DNA of 64,000 nt from Micromonospora sp. NBC_01740. Its GTDB lineage: Bacteria; Actinomycetota; Actinomycetes; Mycobacteriales; Micromonosporaceae. The number at the start of each line of letters is the position of its first letter. The first letter of the stretch is position 1. Where the stretch lies: the NCBI RefSeq assembly GCF_035920365.1, contig NZ_CP109150.1, forward strand, positions 496,001 to 560,000. The letters run 5' to 3'. The position numbers and the translations under genes are program-made. Shown one piece after another: positions 54,077 to 63,403 of the stretch. Below the pieces are notes generated by a model. That model searched no databases. It was not told the origin of the DNA and saw only the letters and a list, made by a program, of their open reading frames with translations.

Positions 54077-54363
54077 GTTTCCTCCATCACCGGATCGGTT
54101 TACCGTCGCGAGGGCGGCTGTCCGGCTGTCTCGTGCCGGACCTTTCTGGCCCGGCAGCCGTTTTGCGGAGTACACCATCGCATAGGGGAACGGGGATTGG
54201 CGATAGCTGCCGGCGGTACTTATATCTGGTCTAACCGCGCGTACCGCTCTCTTATTCCCATCTCGGGCTCCATCGCCCGTTTCCTCCACCAACCCCACAT
54301 CGAATGTACCGGACCCCGTCTCCGTCGGCTCGGTGAGCGGGTGCCGGGGACACCGATGTCCGG
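54077..54363. other. Upstream region of pssA
   Basis: About 290 bases with an unusually AT-rich patch (54195-54260, including TTATATCTGG). On the minus strand this gives GATATAAG, a possible -10. No gene is credible. Confidence 0.45.
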
Positions 54364-55284
54364 TTACGGACGCTCGTCGGTAGGGGCATTGGCCAGCGCC
54401 AGTGCGGCGATCCCGCTCAGCGGCAGCCCGGCGAGCTGCTCCGGCGTGAACCAGCCCGCGCGGGCGGTGGAGCCGCCGGCGAGTTCGGTCACCCGTGGCT
54501 CCGTGGGCGCGTCCACCGCCACCCGGTAGAGCACCCGGATGCCGTGCCAGTCGAGCGGGCGCCCCTCCGGGCCCAGCGCGGCCGGGTTGTGCAGGTTGTC
54601 GACGCCGATCAGCTCGACCACCCGACCGAGCTGGCCGGACTCCTCGACCAGCTCGCGCAGCAGCGCGGCGACCGGCTGCTCGCCGTGGTCGGTCCCGCCG
54701 CCGGGCAGGTGCCACCGGCCGGCGCCCGGGTAGCCGTCGGCGATCATGGTGAGCAGCACCCGGCCGGCAGGGTCGGTGACCAGGCCGTACGCCCCGAAGC
54801 GCTGCCTCCGGTCGGACGGGGTGGCCGGACCTTCCGCCGGCGAGCGGGGCAGATCGGACGGCAGGGGCGACACGGGCACGCCGAGCAACTCGGCGGTGAA
54901 CGGCATGAGCGGCACCGCCGCCGCCTCGTCGGTCGTGAACCAGCCCAGCTCGTCGGTGCCGCCGGCCGGCTCCGGCCGGGGTTCACCGGCCCGCACGGTG
55001 ACGTCGAAGACCACGCGATCGGTGTGCACCGCGACGTCGGCGGCACGGAAGGTCGTGACGTCGGCGGACACCGCCCGCAGCCCCGTCACCTCGATGGTGA
55101 GGCCGGTCTCCTCGGCGAACTCGCGGACCACCGCGTGCGCCGGATGCTCGGCGTGCTCGAGGCCTCCGCCGGGCACCTGCCAGACGCCCGGGACCGGGCA
55201 CAAGGCGGAACCCCGGACCAGCAACACCCGCCCGTCCGCGCCCCGACACACGCCGTACGCGCCGACCCGCCGCCGCTGTTCCAC
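54364..55284 (-). CDS. Tandem NUDIX hydrolase 1
   Basis: This 306-residue protein has two NUDIX domains. Domain 1 (about 1-140) has the box GGLEHAEHPAHAVVREFAEETGL; domain 2 (about 160-300) has GGGTDHGEQPVAALLRELVEESGQ. Both keep the metal-binding REXXEE/S core, though the second has EES in place of EET. NUDIX enzymes cleave nucleoside diphosphates linked to another group; the substrate is unknown. The starting segment VGAYGVCRGADGRVLLVRGS recurs in domain 2 and in the neighbouring gene, so all four domains are related. A GATC palindrome lies between the two genes. Confidence 0.88.
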   Translation of the reverse strand: MEQRRRVGAYGVCRGADGRVLLVRGSALCPVPGVWQVPGGGLEHAEHPAHAVVREFAEETGLTIEVTGLRAVSADVTTFRAADVAVHTDRVVFDVTVRAGEPRPEPAGGTDELGWFTTDEAAAVPLMPFTAELLGVPVSPLPSDLPRSPAEGPATPSDRRQRFGAYGLVTDPAGRVLLTMIADGYPGAGRWHLPGGGTDHGEQPVAALLRELVEESGQLGRVVELIGVDNLHNPAALGPEGRPLDWHGIRVLYRVAVDAPTEPRVTELAGGSTARAGWFTPEQLAGLPLSGIAALALANAPTDERP

Positions 55285-55322
55285 CCGCCCGCACTCCCCC
55301 GCCCGCGCCGACCCGTTCCGTC

Positions 55323-55377
55323 GATCATGAGGTTAGCCGCAGCGGGTCCGGCGTGCCGCCCGGTCGACCTCGTGATC
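55323..55377. repeat. GATC-containing intergenic palindrome, copy 3
   Basis: GATCATGAGGT (55323-55333) and ACCTCGTGATC (55367-55377) are inverted with one mismatch; the 33-base interior is GC-rich. The first eight bases match copy 2 (GATCATG). It sits between the tandem NUDIX genes. Confidence 0.7.
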
Positions 55378-55398
55378 AAGGAACAGGGGGCCGGGCGG

Positions 55399-56337
55399 TC
55401 AGGCCAGGCGGGCGGCCTGGACGGCTTCCGCCGTCACCTCGGTCAGGCGGTCGGTGGGGAGGGCGCCCAGTTCCTCGCGGCCGAACCAGCGGGCCTCACA
55501 GGTGGAGCCGCCGACGTCGGCGACGGTGGGCGGGGCCGGCTTGTCGACCACGACCCGGTAGAAGGCGCGGACGCCGTGCCAGTCGATCGGGTAGCCCTCG
55601 GGGCCGAGGGAGGCCGCGTCCCGGTGGCTGGCCACCCCGAGCAGCTCGACGAGGCGCCCGGTCTGCCCGGTCTCCTCGACCAGCTCCCGGATCAGGGCCG
55701 CGCCGGGCTGCTCGCCGTAGTCGGTGCCGCCGCCGGGCAGGTGCCAGCAGCCCGCGCCCGGGTAGCCGTCGGAGACCCGGGTGAGCAGCACCCGGTCGTC
55801 CGGGTCGGTCACCACGGCGTACGCGGCGAAGCGCTGGGCCCGGTGCAGCCCGTCGGGGCCGGGCACGGCGTAGAACGAGGGGAACTCCGGCGCCTCGTCC
55901 GGAACGATGTCGGCGGACGAGGCGGGCAGGCCCAGGGCCCGCGCGGTGAACGACCGCAGCGGCAGCTCGCGGGCCTCCGCCGGGGTGAACCAGCGAACCA
56001 GGTCGGTCGGCCGGTCGACCCGGTCGGCGAGCGTCCCGCCACGGACCGAGACCTGGTAGATCAGGCGGTCGGTGTGGATGGTGATGCCCCGCTCCGGCAG
56101 CGCCCGCATGTCGGCGAGCACGTCGTGCAGGCCGGCGACGGTGACGGAGAGGCCGGTCTCGGCGGCGGTCTCCCGGACGACGGTGTGGTGGGGATCCTCA
56201 CCGTGGTCGACCGCCCCGCCGGGCAGCGACCACGTGCCGGGGGTGCCGGAGCGCTCCGATGCGCGGACCAGCAACACCCGGCCGACTGAATCAGCACAAA
56301 CTGCGTATGCCGCGATCCTGCGGAGCGGCTCCAGCAT
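55399..56337 (-). CDS. Tandem NUDIX hydrolase 2
   Basis: This 312-residue protein is a paralogue of the neighbouring gene, with NUDIX box GGAVDHGEDPHHTVVRETAAETGL in domain 1 and GGGTDYGEQPGAALIRELVEETGQ in domain 2. In domain 1 the usual REXXEE reads RETAAET, so one glutamate of the metal site is Ala and this domain may be weak or inactive; domain 2 is intact. ATG 56337 aligns with the start of the first paralogue; GTG 56346 is also possible. The open frame to 56727 crosses the divergent PspC gene and is not coding. Confidence 0.87.
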   Translation of the reverse strand: MLEPLRRIAAYAVCADSVGRVLLVRASERSGTPGTWSLPGGAVDHGEDPHHTVVRETAAETGLSVTVAGLHDVLADMRALPERGITIHTDRLIYQVSVRGGTLADRVDRPTDLVRWFTPAEARELPLRSFTARALGLPASSADIVPDEAPEFPSFYAVPGPDGLHRAQRFAAYAVVTDPDDRVLLTRVSDGYPGAGCWHLPGGGTDYGEQPGAALIRELVEETGQTGRLVELLGVASHRDAASLGPEGYPIDWHGVRAFYRVVVDKPAPPTVADVGGSTCEARWFGREELGALPTDRLTEVTAEAVQAARLA

Positions 56338-56416
56338 GGTGGTCACGGGGGCAAATTCTCCCCGGCCCGGGTTACCTCCATCGAAAAGAGTCAGATTCCT
56401 GACTGAATGCTCGCGC

Positions 56417-56439
56417 CTCAGGGGCGGGTCAGGGTAGGG
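56417..56439 (+). promoter_or_regulatory. Shared PspC-gene motif, copy 2
   Basis: CTCAGGG, two variable bases, GGGTCAGGGT, one variable base, GGG, 51 bp before ATG 56491. It matches copy 1 (49007-49029) at 20 of 23 positions, and both stand at a similar distance from a PspC-domain gene. Confidence 0.55.
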
Positions 56440-56490
56440 ATCCGGGCGGTCACCGAGGACGGCCCGACGACGGGCGCGGACCGTGGAGAC

Positions 56491-56808
56491 ATGACCTACA
56501 CCGCCCCTCCCCAGCCCCCGTACAAGCAGCTCCGTCGCCCCGTCACGGACCGGATGGTCGCCGGAGTGGCCAGCGGCCTCGGCCGGTACTTCGCCGTCGA
56601 CCCCACCCTGGTCCGGGTGGTCTTCGCGGTCACCGGCCTGCTCACCGGCGGGCTCGCGCTGCTCGCGTACCCGATCATGTGGTTCCTGATGCCCGAGGAG
56701 CCGGCCGACGCGCCCGCCTGGCCGCACCCGGCGCAGGCCCCGCCGCCCACGGTGGCGCAGCCGACCGTGGCGCCGCCCACGCAGCCGACCTATCCGCCGG
56801 CGGCGTGA
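56491..56808 (+). CDS. Small PspC-domain membrane protein
   Basis: This 105-residue protein is a PspC domain (KQLRRPVTDRMVAGVASGLGRYFAVDPTLVRVVFAVTGLL, about residues 12-60) with two helices, and a Pro/Thr-rich tail. It is the third PspC domain in the window and its upstream motif matches that of the LiaF-like gene, so I infer the same stress regulon. GGAG just before ATG 56491 is closer than usual. Its stop lies 8 bp from the convergent guaA stop. Confidence 0.88.
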   Translation: MTYTAPPQPPYKQLRRPVTDRMVAGVASGLGRYFAVDPTLVRVVFAVTGLLTGGLALLAYPIMWFLMPEEPADAPAWPHPAQAPPPTVAQPTVAPPTQPTYPPAA

Positions 56809-56815
56809 GGCGGGA

Positions 56816-58372
<1,557 letters not shown>

Positions 58373-58506
58373 GGCAGCAAATCCTACCGACGACGCCGCC
58401 GCGCCCCCCGCCGGTCCGCCCCCACGCCGCCGTCGCGGCGGAGGTGACGTCGCCCACCGTACGGGGGATCCGGCGCGCCACCGCCCTTCCGGCGGAAGCC
58501 ATTAGG

Positions 58507-58531
58507 CCTGTATGCCCTTTTTGACCTGTAT
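58507..58531 (+). promoter_or_regulatory. CCTGTAT direct repeats ahead of the rhodopsin gene
   Basis: CCTGTAT occurs at 58507-58513 and 58525-58531, 18 bp apart, with TTTTTGAC between them and a GTATAC palindrome in the second copy. This AT-rich patch, 135 bp before the rhodopsin start, could be promoter plus operator. Light- or stress-regulated control is only a guess. The same spacer of 293 bp also serves guaA on the other strand. Confidence 0.4.
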
Positions 58532-58665
58532 ACGGTGTTCGTACCGCCCGCCGCCTGCGCACGCACGGGACTCGACGGGTCCGGGCGGCTGCCCGGCCGT
58601 ACGCCCGGGTCGTCAGCAGCGGCAGCCGGCGGGCGCGGGGTGCCGGGAGCCGGCCGGGGGTGGGC

Positions 58666-59364
58666 ATGACCGAGTGGTGGCTGTGGATGTACGTCGCCGC
58701 CATGGCGGGCGGGGTCGTGCTGTTCAGCCGGTGGCGCGCGGACCCGCGGGGCGTTCCGCGCAGCGAGTACCGGGTCGCGATCGCCATCCCGCTCTGGTCC
58801 GGCTCCTGGTACCTGCTCATGGCGCTGGGCGGCGGGCGCACGGAGGTGGCCGGCCACACGCTCTACTGGGCGCGGTACGTCGACTGGGTGGTAACCGCCC
58901 CACTGTTGCTGGTGGCCCTGATGCTGACCGCGACGCACTCCCTGCCCGGACGCTGCTGGCGGCTGATGGGCGTCCTCGCCGGGGCGAACGTGGTGGTGAT
59001 CCTCAGCGGCCTGTTCGCCGACCTCACGGCCGACGGCGCGGCCCGCTACACCCTGTACGCGATCGGGGTGCTGGCCCTGCTCGCGGTCTACGCCCTGATC
59101 TGGGGACCGCTGCGCGCCCACGCGCACCGCCAGCCGGAAGAGATCGCGGGGGTCTACACGGAGGCCGCACTGCTGCTCAGCGCGCTCTGGGCGGGCTATC
59201 CCGTGTTCTGGATCCTCGGCCCATCCGGGGTCGGCCTGTTCAGTTCCGCCACCACCAGCCTGCTCCTCGTCGTGCTGTCCATCGTGTCGAAGGTGGGCTG
59301 GAGCATCCTCGATCTCGGCCGGCTACGCGCCCTGTCAAACCGTGGTCACCTCACCGTCGTCTGA
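58666..59364 (+). CDS. Microbial rhodopsin of the ASR/xenorhodopsin type
   Basis: This 232-residue seven-helix retinal protein has the helix C motif YWARYVDWVVTAPLLL with Arg70, counterion Asp73 (bacteriorhodopsin Asp85), Thr77 (Thr89) and Ala84 at the Asp96 place. Helix G holds the retinal Lys209 in LSIVSKVGWSILDLGRL; Ser205 replaces Asp212. Stretches such as DPRGVPRSEY, IPLWSG, VVILSGLFADL and WAGYPVFWILGPSG match Anabaena sensory rhodopsin as I remember it. Asp216 corresponds to the Asp that accepts the proton in inward-pumping xenorhodopsins, and Glu34 to ASR Glu36. An inward proton pump or photosensor is inferred. ATG 58666; GTG 58660 is possible. The stop overlaps the next gene by 23 bp. 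Confidence 0.92.
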   Translation: MTEWWLWMYVAAMAGGVVLFSRWRADPRGVPRSEYRVAIAIPLWSGSWYLLMALGGGRTEVAGHTLYWARYVDWVVTAPLLLVALMLTATHSLPGRCWRLMGVLAGANVVVILSGLFADLTADGAARYTLYAIGVLALLAVYALIWGPLRAHAHRQPEEIAGVYTEAALLLSALWAGYPVFWILGPSGVGLFSSATTSLLLVVLSIVSKVGWSILDLGRLRALSNRGHLTVV

Positions 59365-60424
59365 CCCGGCCACCGGAGCCGGCTCCCGGGTGCCGGCGTC
59401 GGACGACCGGGCGCCCGCCCGGACCCGACGACCGCCGGCGGGCACGACAACCGGCGCGGCGGAGGGCCCGGGGCGGCCGGACCGGCTGCTGCGGCGCGCC
59501 GGGACCGCCTCGCAGCTCGCGCTCGGCGGGCTGCTGGCGATGTCGCCGCTGATCGACGCCGCCGGGCCGGGCGGCTCGCCGGCCTTCCTGGTCGCGGGAC
59601 TGCTCCTCGGGCTGCCGCACGGCGCGGTCGACCATCTCGTGCCCGCTCGACTGTCGGAGCGCGCCCGGCCGCTGGCGGCGCGCGTGGCGCTGCTGGTGGT
59701 CTACACCGCCGTGGCCGGCGCCGGGCTGGCGGCCTTCCTGGCCGCGCCGGACCTGGCGCTAGTCGGTTTCCTCCTCGTGTCGGTCGTCCACTTCGGCACC
59801 GCCGACGTGGCGTTCCACGCCGAGCGGGACCGCCGGCCGGTCCGGGCGAGGGTGACCGCCGTGCTCGCGCACGGGGGACCGCCGGTGGTCGTCCCGTTGG
59901 CGCTGTGGCGGGACCAGGTCGACCCGTTGCTGGCGGCAGTGGCACCTCGGGCACCGGCGCTGCTCACCGTCGAGGTGCGGGCGCTGGCGCTGGCCACCGT
60001 GCTGGGCGCGGTCGCGGTCACCGCGATCCGGTACGCCCGCGCCGGACGCGCCCGCGACGCCGTCGAACCCGTCCTCCTCGCCGGGCTGTTCGGCACCGTG
60101 CCGCCGGCCCTGGCCGTGGGGGCGTACTTCGCGGCCTGGCACTCCTGCCGCCACGTCGCCCGGTTGCTGCGGCACGACCCGCGTAACACGGCCGACCTGG
60201 CGGCCGGACGGGTCGGGCCGCCGCTGCGGCGCTTCGCCCGGCAGGCGGCAGCTCCCACGGCGGTGGCCGTCGCCGCGTTGATCGCCCTGGTCGCCTGGCC
60301 CGGCCACCGGTCGGACCCGCTGCCCGCGACGTTCGCCGTGCTGGCCGCGCTGACCCTCCCGCACGCGGTCCTGGTCGCCTGGACGGAGCGACGCGGGCCG
60401 GAGCCGTCAGGCTGGACAAGGTGA
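59342..60424 (+). CDS. blh: Brp/Blh-family beta-carotene 15,15'-dioxygenase
   Basis: This membrane enzyme splits beta-carotene into two retinal molecules, the chromophore for the rhodopsin. The protein has 360 residues and about eight helices after a 50-residue disordered start. The family histidine/aspartate sets are GLPHGAVDH (His93, Asp97, His98), VVHFGTADVAFH (His150, Asp155), AAWHSCRHVARL (His267, His271) and TLPHAVL (His341), presumed iron ligands. GTG 59342 overlaps the rhodopsin gene by 23 bp; GTG 59390 (344 residues) would remove the overlap. Carotenoid genes are not in the window, so beta-carotene must come from elsewhere. Confidence 0.9.
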   Translation: MVTSPSSDPATGAGSRVPASDDRAPARTRRPPAGTTTGAAEGPGRPDRLLRRAGTASQLALGGLLAMSPLIDAAGPGGSPAFLVAGLLLGLPHGAVDHLVPARLSERARPLAARVALLVVYTAVAGAGLAAFLAAPDLALVGFLLVSVVHFGTADVAFHAERDRRPVRARVTAVLAHGGPPVVVPLALWRDQVDPLLAAVAPRAPALLTVEVRALALATVLGAVAVTAIRYARAGRARDAVEPVLLAGLFGTVPPALAVGAYFAAWHSCRHVARLLRHDPRNTADLAAGRVGPPLRRFARQAAAPTAVAVAALIALVAWPGHRSDPLPATFAVLAALTLPHAVLVAWTERRGPEPSGWTR

Positions 60425-60438
60425 CCACCGGGCCCTGG

Positions 60439-62136
60439 TCAGCTGCGCAGGGCGCCGGGGGCGTCGGCCGGCACCGCCGGGAGGCGCGGTGGCACCGGCT
60501 CCAGCCGGCGGTACGGCTCACCCAGCGGCGGCCTCGGGTCCGCGTCGCCCCTGTTGGGCCAGAAGGACATCGCGCGTTCCGCCTGGGCGGTGATGGTCAG
60601 CGACGGGTTCACCCCGAGGTTCGCCGAGACCGCCGCGCCGTCGACCACGTGCAGCCCCGGGTGGCCGAACACCCGGTGCCACGGGTCGATCACGCCGTCG
60701 GCCGGGGTGGCGCCGATCACCGCTCCGCCGAGGATGTGGGCGGTCATCGGGATGTCGAACGGCTCGGTCAGGGCGCCGCCGGGCGTACCGCCGATCTCCT
60801 CGGCCAGCAGGCGGGCCGCCTGGTTGCCGGCCGGGATCCAGGTCGGGTTGGGCGCGCCGTGGCCCGGCCCGGAGACCAGGTGCCGGCCGAACGGGCCGCG
60901 CCGCAGCCGGGTGGTCAGCGAGTTGTCCACCGACTGCATGACCAGGGCGATCACCGTCCGCTCCGACCAGCCACGCACCGACAGCAGCCGGGCCGCCGTG
61001 CCGGGCTGGCGCAGCAGGATCCCCAGCCAGCGGCGGACCCGGCGCGGCCCGCCGTCGACCAGCAGCGACTGGAGCAGGCCCATCGCGTTCGAGCCCCGGC
61101 CGTAGCGGACCGGCTCGACGTGGGTCTGCGGGTCGGGGTGGAACGAGCTGGTGATCGCCACCCCCTCGGTGAAGTCGAGCCCCTGGGCGCGGGCCTGCCG
61201 GCGGGGCACCGAGGCGCCGAGGATCGCCTCCGAGTTGGTCCGGGTCAGCTCGCCGAGGCGGGGCGAGAGCGCGGGCAGGGCACCCTCCGCCTTCATCGCG
61301 TGCAGCAGCCCCTGGGTGCCGAGCGCGCCGGCCGCGAAGACCACCTGGTCGGCGTGGATCACCTGCCGCCGCGCGCGCAGCCAGGCCCCCGTGCGCACCG
61401 TGTGCACCGCGTATCCGCCGTCGCCGGCCGGGCGGACGGCCGTGACCGTCGTCAGCGGGTGCACCCGCGCGCCGAGTCGCTCAGCCAGCCAGAGGTAGTT
61501 CTTGACCAGCGTGTTCTTCGCACCCTGCCGGCAGCCGGTCATGCACGCGCCGCAGTGCGTGCAGCCGGTGCGCTCCGGCCCGGCGCCACCGAAGTAGGGG
61601 TCGGTGGCCCGCTGGCCGGGGCGGCCGATGAACACGCCGACCGGGGTGGCGTGGTGGGTGTGCCCCACCCCCATCCGGTCGGCCACCGCCCGCATCGCCC
61701 GGTCCGCGCGGGTGACGAGCGGGTACGTGGTGGCGCCGAGCATCCGCTTCGCCTGGTCGTAGTGGCCGGCCAGCTCGTCGCGCCAGTCGGTGACGTCCCG
61801 CCACTGCGGGTCCGTGTAGAAGGCGTCCAGCGGCTCGTAGAGGGTGTTGGCGTAGACCAGTGAGCCACCGCCGACCCCGGCGCCGGAGAGCACCAGGACG
61901 CCGCCGCCGGCCTTCCGGTCGGCCGGGCGCAGCAGGGTGAGCCGCTGGAGGCCGTAGCAGCCGAGGCGGGGCGCCCACAGGAAGCGCCGCAGCCGCCAGG
62001 AGGTCTGCGGGAACTCGTCGTCGGCGAAGCGACGCCCGGCCTCCAGCACCCCGACCGAGTAGCCCTTCTCGGCCAGCCGGAGCGCGGTGACGCTGCCGCC
62101 GAAGCCGGACCCGATGACGAGCACGTCGTACCGCAT
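60439..62136 (-). CDS. FAD-dependent GMC-type oxidoreductase (cholesterol-oxidase-like)
   Basis: This 565-residue flavoenzyme has an FAD-binding start DVLVIGSGFGGSVTALRLAEKG, LSGAGVGGGSLVYAN, and a GMC C-terminal end HVVDGAAVSANLGVNPSLTITAQAERAM. Between them is a cysteine motif GCTHCGACMTGCRQGAKNT (Cx2Cx2Cx3C), which recurs in this subgroup and could hold an iron-sulfur cluster. The substrate may be a sterol, alcohol or terpenoid, but is not identified. ATG 62136 is chosen because the dinucleotide fold begins there; TAATGA 7 bases upstream suggests leaderless transcription. It converges on blh with a 14-bp gap. Confidence 0.87.
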   Translation of the reverse strand: MRYDVLVIGSGFGGSVTALRLAEKGYSVGVLEAGRRFADDEFPQTSWRLRRFLWAPRLGCYGLQRLTLLRPADRKAGGGVLVLSGAGVGGGSLVYANTLYEPLDAFYTDPQWRDVTDWRDELAGHYDQAKRMLGATTYPLVTRADRAMRAVADRMGVGHTHHATPVGVFIGRPGQRATDPYFGGAGPERTGCTHCGACMTGCRQGAKNTLVKNYLWLAERLGARVHPLTTVTAVRPAGDGGYAVHTVRTGAWLRARRQVIHADQVVFAAGALGTQGLLHAMKAEGALPALSPRLGELTRTNSEAILGASVPRRQARAQGLDFTEGVAITSSFHPDPQTHVEPVRYGRGSNAMGLLQSLLVDGGPRRVRRWLGILLRQPGTAARLLSVRGWSERTVIALVMQSVDNSLTTRLRRGPFGRHLVSGPGHGAPNPTWIPAGNQAARLLAEEIGGTPGGALTEPFDIPMTAHILGGAVIGATPADGVIDPWHRVFGHPGLHVVDGAAVSANLGVNPSLTITAQAERAMSFWPNRGDADPRPPLGEPYRRLEPVPPRLPAVPADAPGALRS

Positions 62137-62184
62137 GACCGCATCATTACCGCTCGGTAGCCATCGCGCCAGCGCCCGATTTCG

Positions 62185-62212
62185 CGGGATCATGCTCCGG
62201 TCCACGATCCCG
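62185..62212. promoter_or_regulatory. Inverted repeat between divergent genes
   Basis: CGGGATC (62185-62191) and GATCCCG (62206-62212) form a 7-bp perfect inverted repeat with a 14-base gap, midway between the GMC gene (-) and the LytR-type gene (+). It may be an operator. Confidence 0.35.
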
Positions 62213-62272
62213 GAGGCGCCCGCCCACAACTCGGCGCCCCCGTCGAGGCGTTGTCATCACCGGGGGTGTCGC

Positions 62273-63397
62273 ATGACTCAGCGGACAGGGGCGCCACGCC
62301 CGCGATGGGTGCTGGGGCTGGCCGCCCTGGCGGTCGTGGTCCTGGTGGCCGTGGGCGCCCTCGTGGTCACCCGGCTCGTCCGCGACGACGGGCCGCGGCG
62401 CGCGATCGGGCCGACGGGCGCCACCGGGACGCCGCAGGCGAGCCCCACCCCGAGCCCGAGCCCGACCGCGACGCCGGGCGCCGGCATCACCGGCCCGCTC
62501 AACCTCCTGCTCGTCGGGGTGGACACCCGGGTCAGCGTGCCGGGCTGGGAGCCGCACGGTGACGCCGTGCTGGTGCTGCACGTGCCGAAGGGACTCGACC
62601 GGGCGTACCTCTTCTCCCTCCCCCGCGACCTGCTGGTCGACATCCCGGCCTTCCCGAAGGCCGGCTACCGCGGCGGCAGGACCAAGCTCACCCACGCGAT
62701 GAGCTACGGCAGCCGGGTGCCCGGCAGACCGAAGCAGCCGAGCACCGCCCAGGGGTACGAGCTGCTGCGCAGCACGGTCAGCGGCTACACGGGGCTGCGC
62801 TTCGACGCCGGCGCGGTGCTCACCTTCAACGGCTTCGACCGGCTGGTGGACAGCCTCGGCGGGGTGGACCTCTACGTCGACCAGCGGGTGGTCTCGCTGC
62901 ACCGCCGCCCCGACGGCCGGCACCGGGAGCCCGCGCCGGGCGGTGGCGGCTACACCGGGCCGCAGATGGTCTACGAGAAGGGCGAGCGGCACCTCACCGG
63001 CTGGCAGGCGCTGGACTACGCCCGGCAGCGCTACGTCACCGGCGGCGGCTACGCCCGGCAGCGCCACCAGCAGCAGCTGGTCAAGGCGCTGGCCACGAAG
63101 ATCCTCGGCGAGGACCTGGCCCGGCAGCCGGAGCGCGTCCAGCAGGTGGTCGACGCGCTCGGCGACACCCTGGTCTACGCGGGCGGGCCGCGCGTCGTGG
63201 ACGTCGCGTACGCCCTCGGCGGGCTCACGCCGGAGAGGTTCGTGCTGGTCGACCTGCCCGGCGCGGGCGTCGGCAGGGGCAGCGCCTACCGGGGCGAGGA
63301 GCTCACGCAGACCGGGCGGAAGTTCCTCACCGAGCTGCGCGCCGGCCGGGCCGACGCCTACCTCGCCGCCAACCCGAAGCTGCGCGTCACGCGCTGA
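62273..63397 (+). CDS. LytR-CpsA-Psr family cell-wall ligase
   Basis: This 374-residue membrane-anchored enzyme attaches polymers (for example arabinogalactan or teichoic-type chains) to peptidoglycan. It has a single helix at residues 13-34, a Pro/Ser/Thr linker (50-68) and the catalytic LCP domain (about 73-270) with NLLLVGVDTR, HGDAVLVLHVP, FSLPRDLLVDIP, FDAGAVLTFNGFDRLVDSLGGVDLYVDQ and ALDYARQRY. The conserved Asp and Arg residues of the pyrophosphate-lipid site are present. ATG 62273 opens the membrane anchor. It meets the M1 peptidase gene tail to tail with 6 bp between. Confidence 0.9.
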   Translation: MTQRTGAPRPRWVLGLAALAVVVLVAVGALVVTRLVRDDGPRRAIGPTGATGTPQASPTPSPSPTATPGAGITGPLNLLLVGVDTRVSVPGWEPHGDAVLVLHVPKGLDRAYLFSLPRDLLVDIPAFPKAGYRGGRTKLTHAMSYGSRVPGRPKQPSTAQGYELLRSTVSGYTGLRFDAGAVLTFNGFDRLVDSLGGVDLYVDQRVVSLHRRPDGRHREPAPGGGGYTGPQMVYEKGERHLTGWQALDYARQRYVTGGGYARQRHQQQLVKALATKILGEDLARQPERVQQVVDALGDTLVYAGGPRVVDVAYALGGLTPERFVLVDLPGAGVGRGSAYRGEELTQTGRKFLTELRAGRADAYLAANPKLRVTR

Positions 63398-63403
63398 GCG
63401 TCG

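Noticed and set aside
58666..59364. Outward proton pump (actinorhodopsin/proteorhodopsin) or chloride/sodium pump
   Set aside because: The helix C triad is Asp-Thr-Ala, not DTE, NDQ or TSA/NTQ. The Asp212 place is Ser and the overall pattern follows Anabaena sensory rhodopsin.
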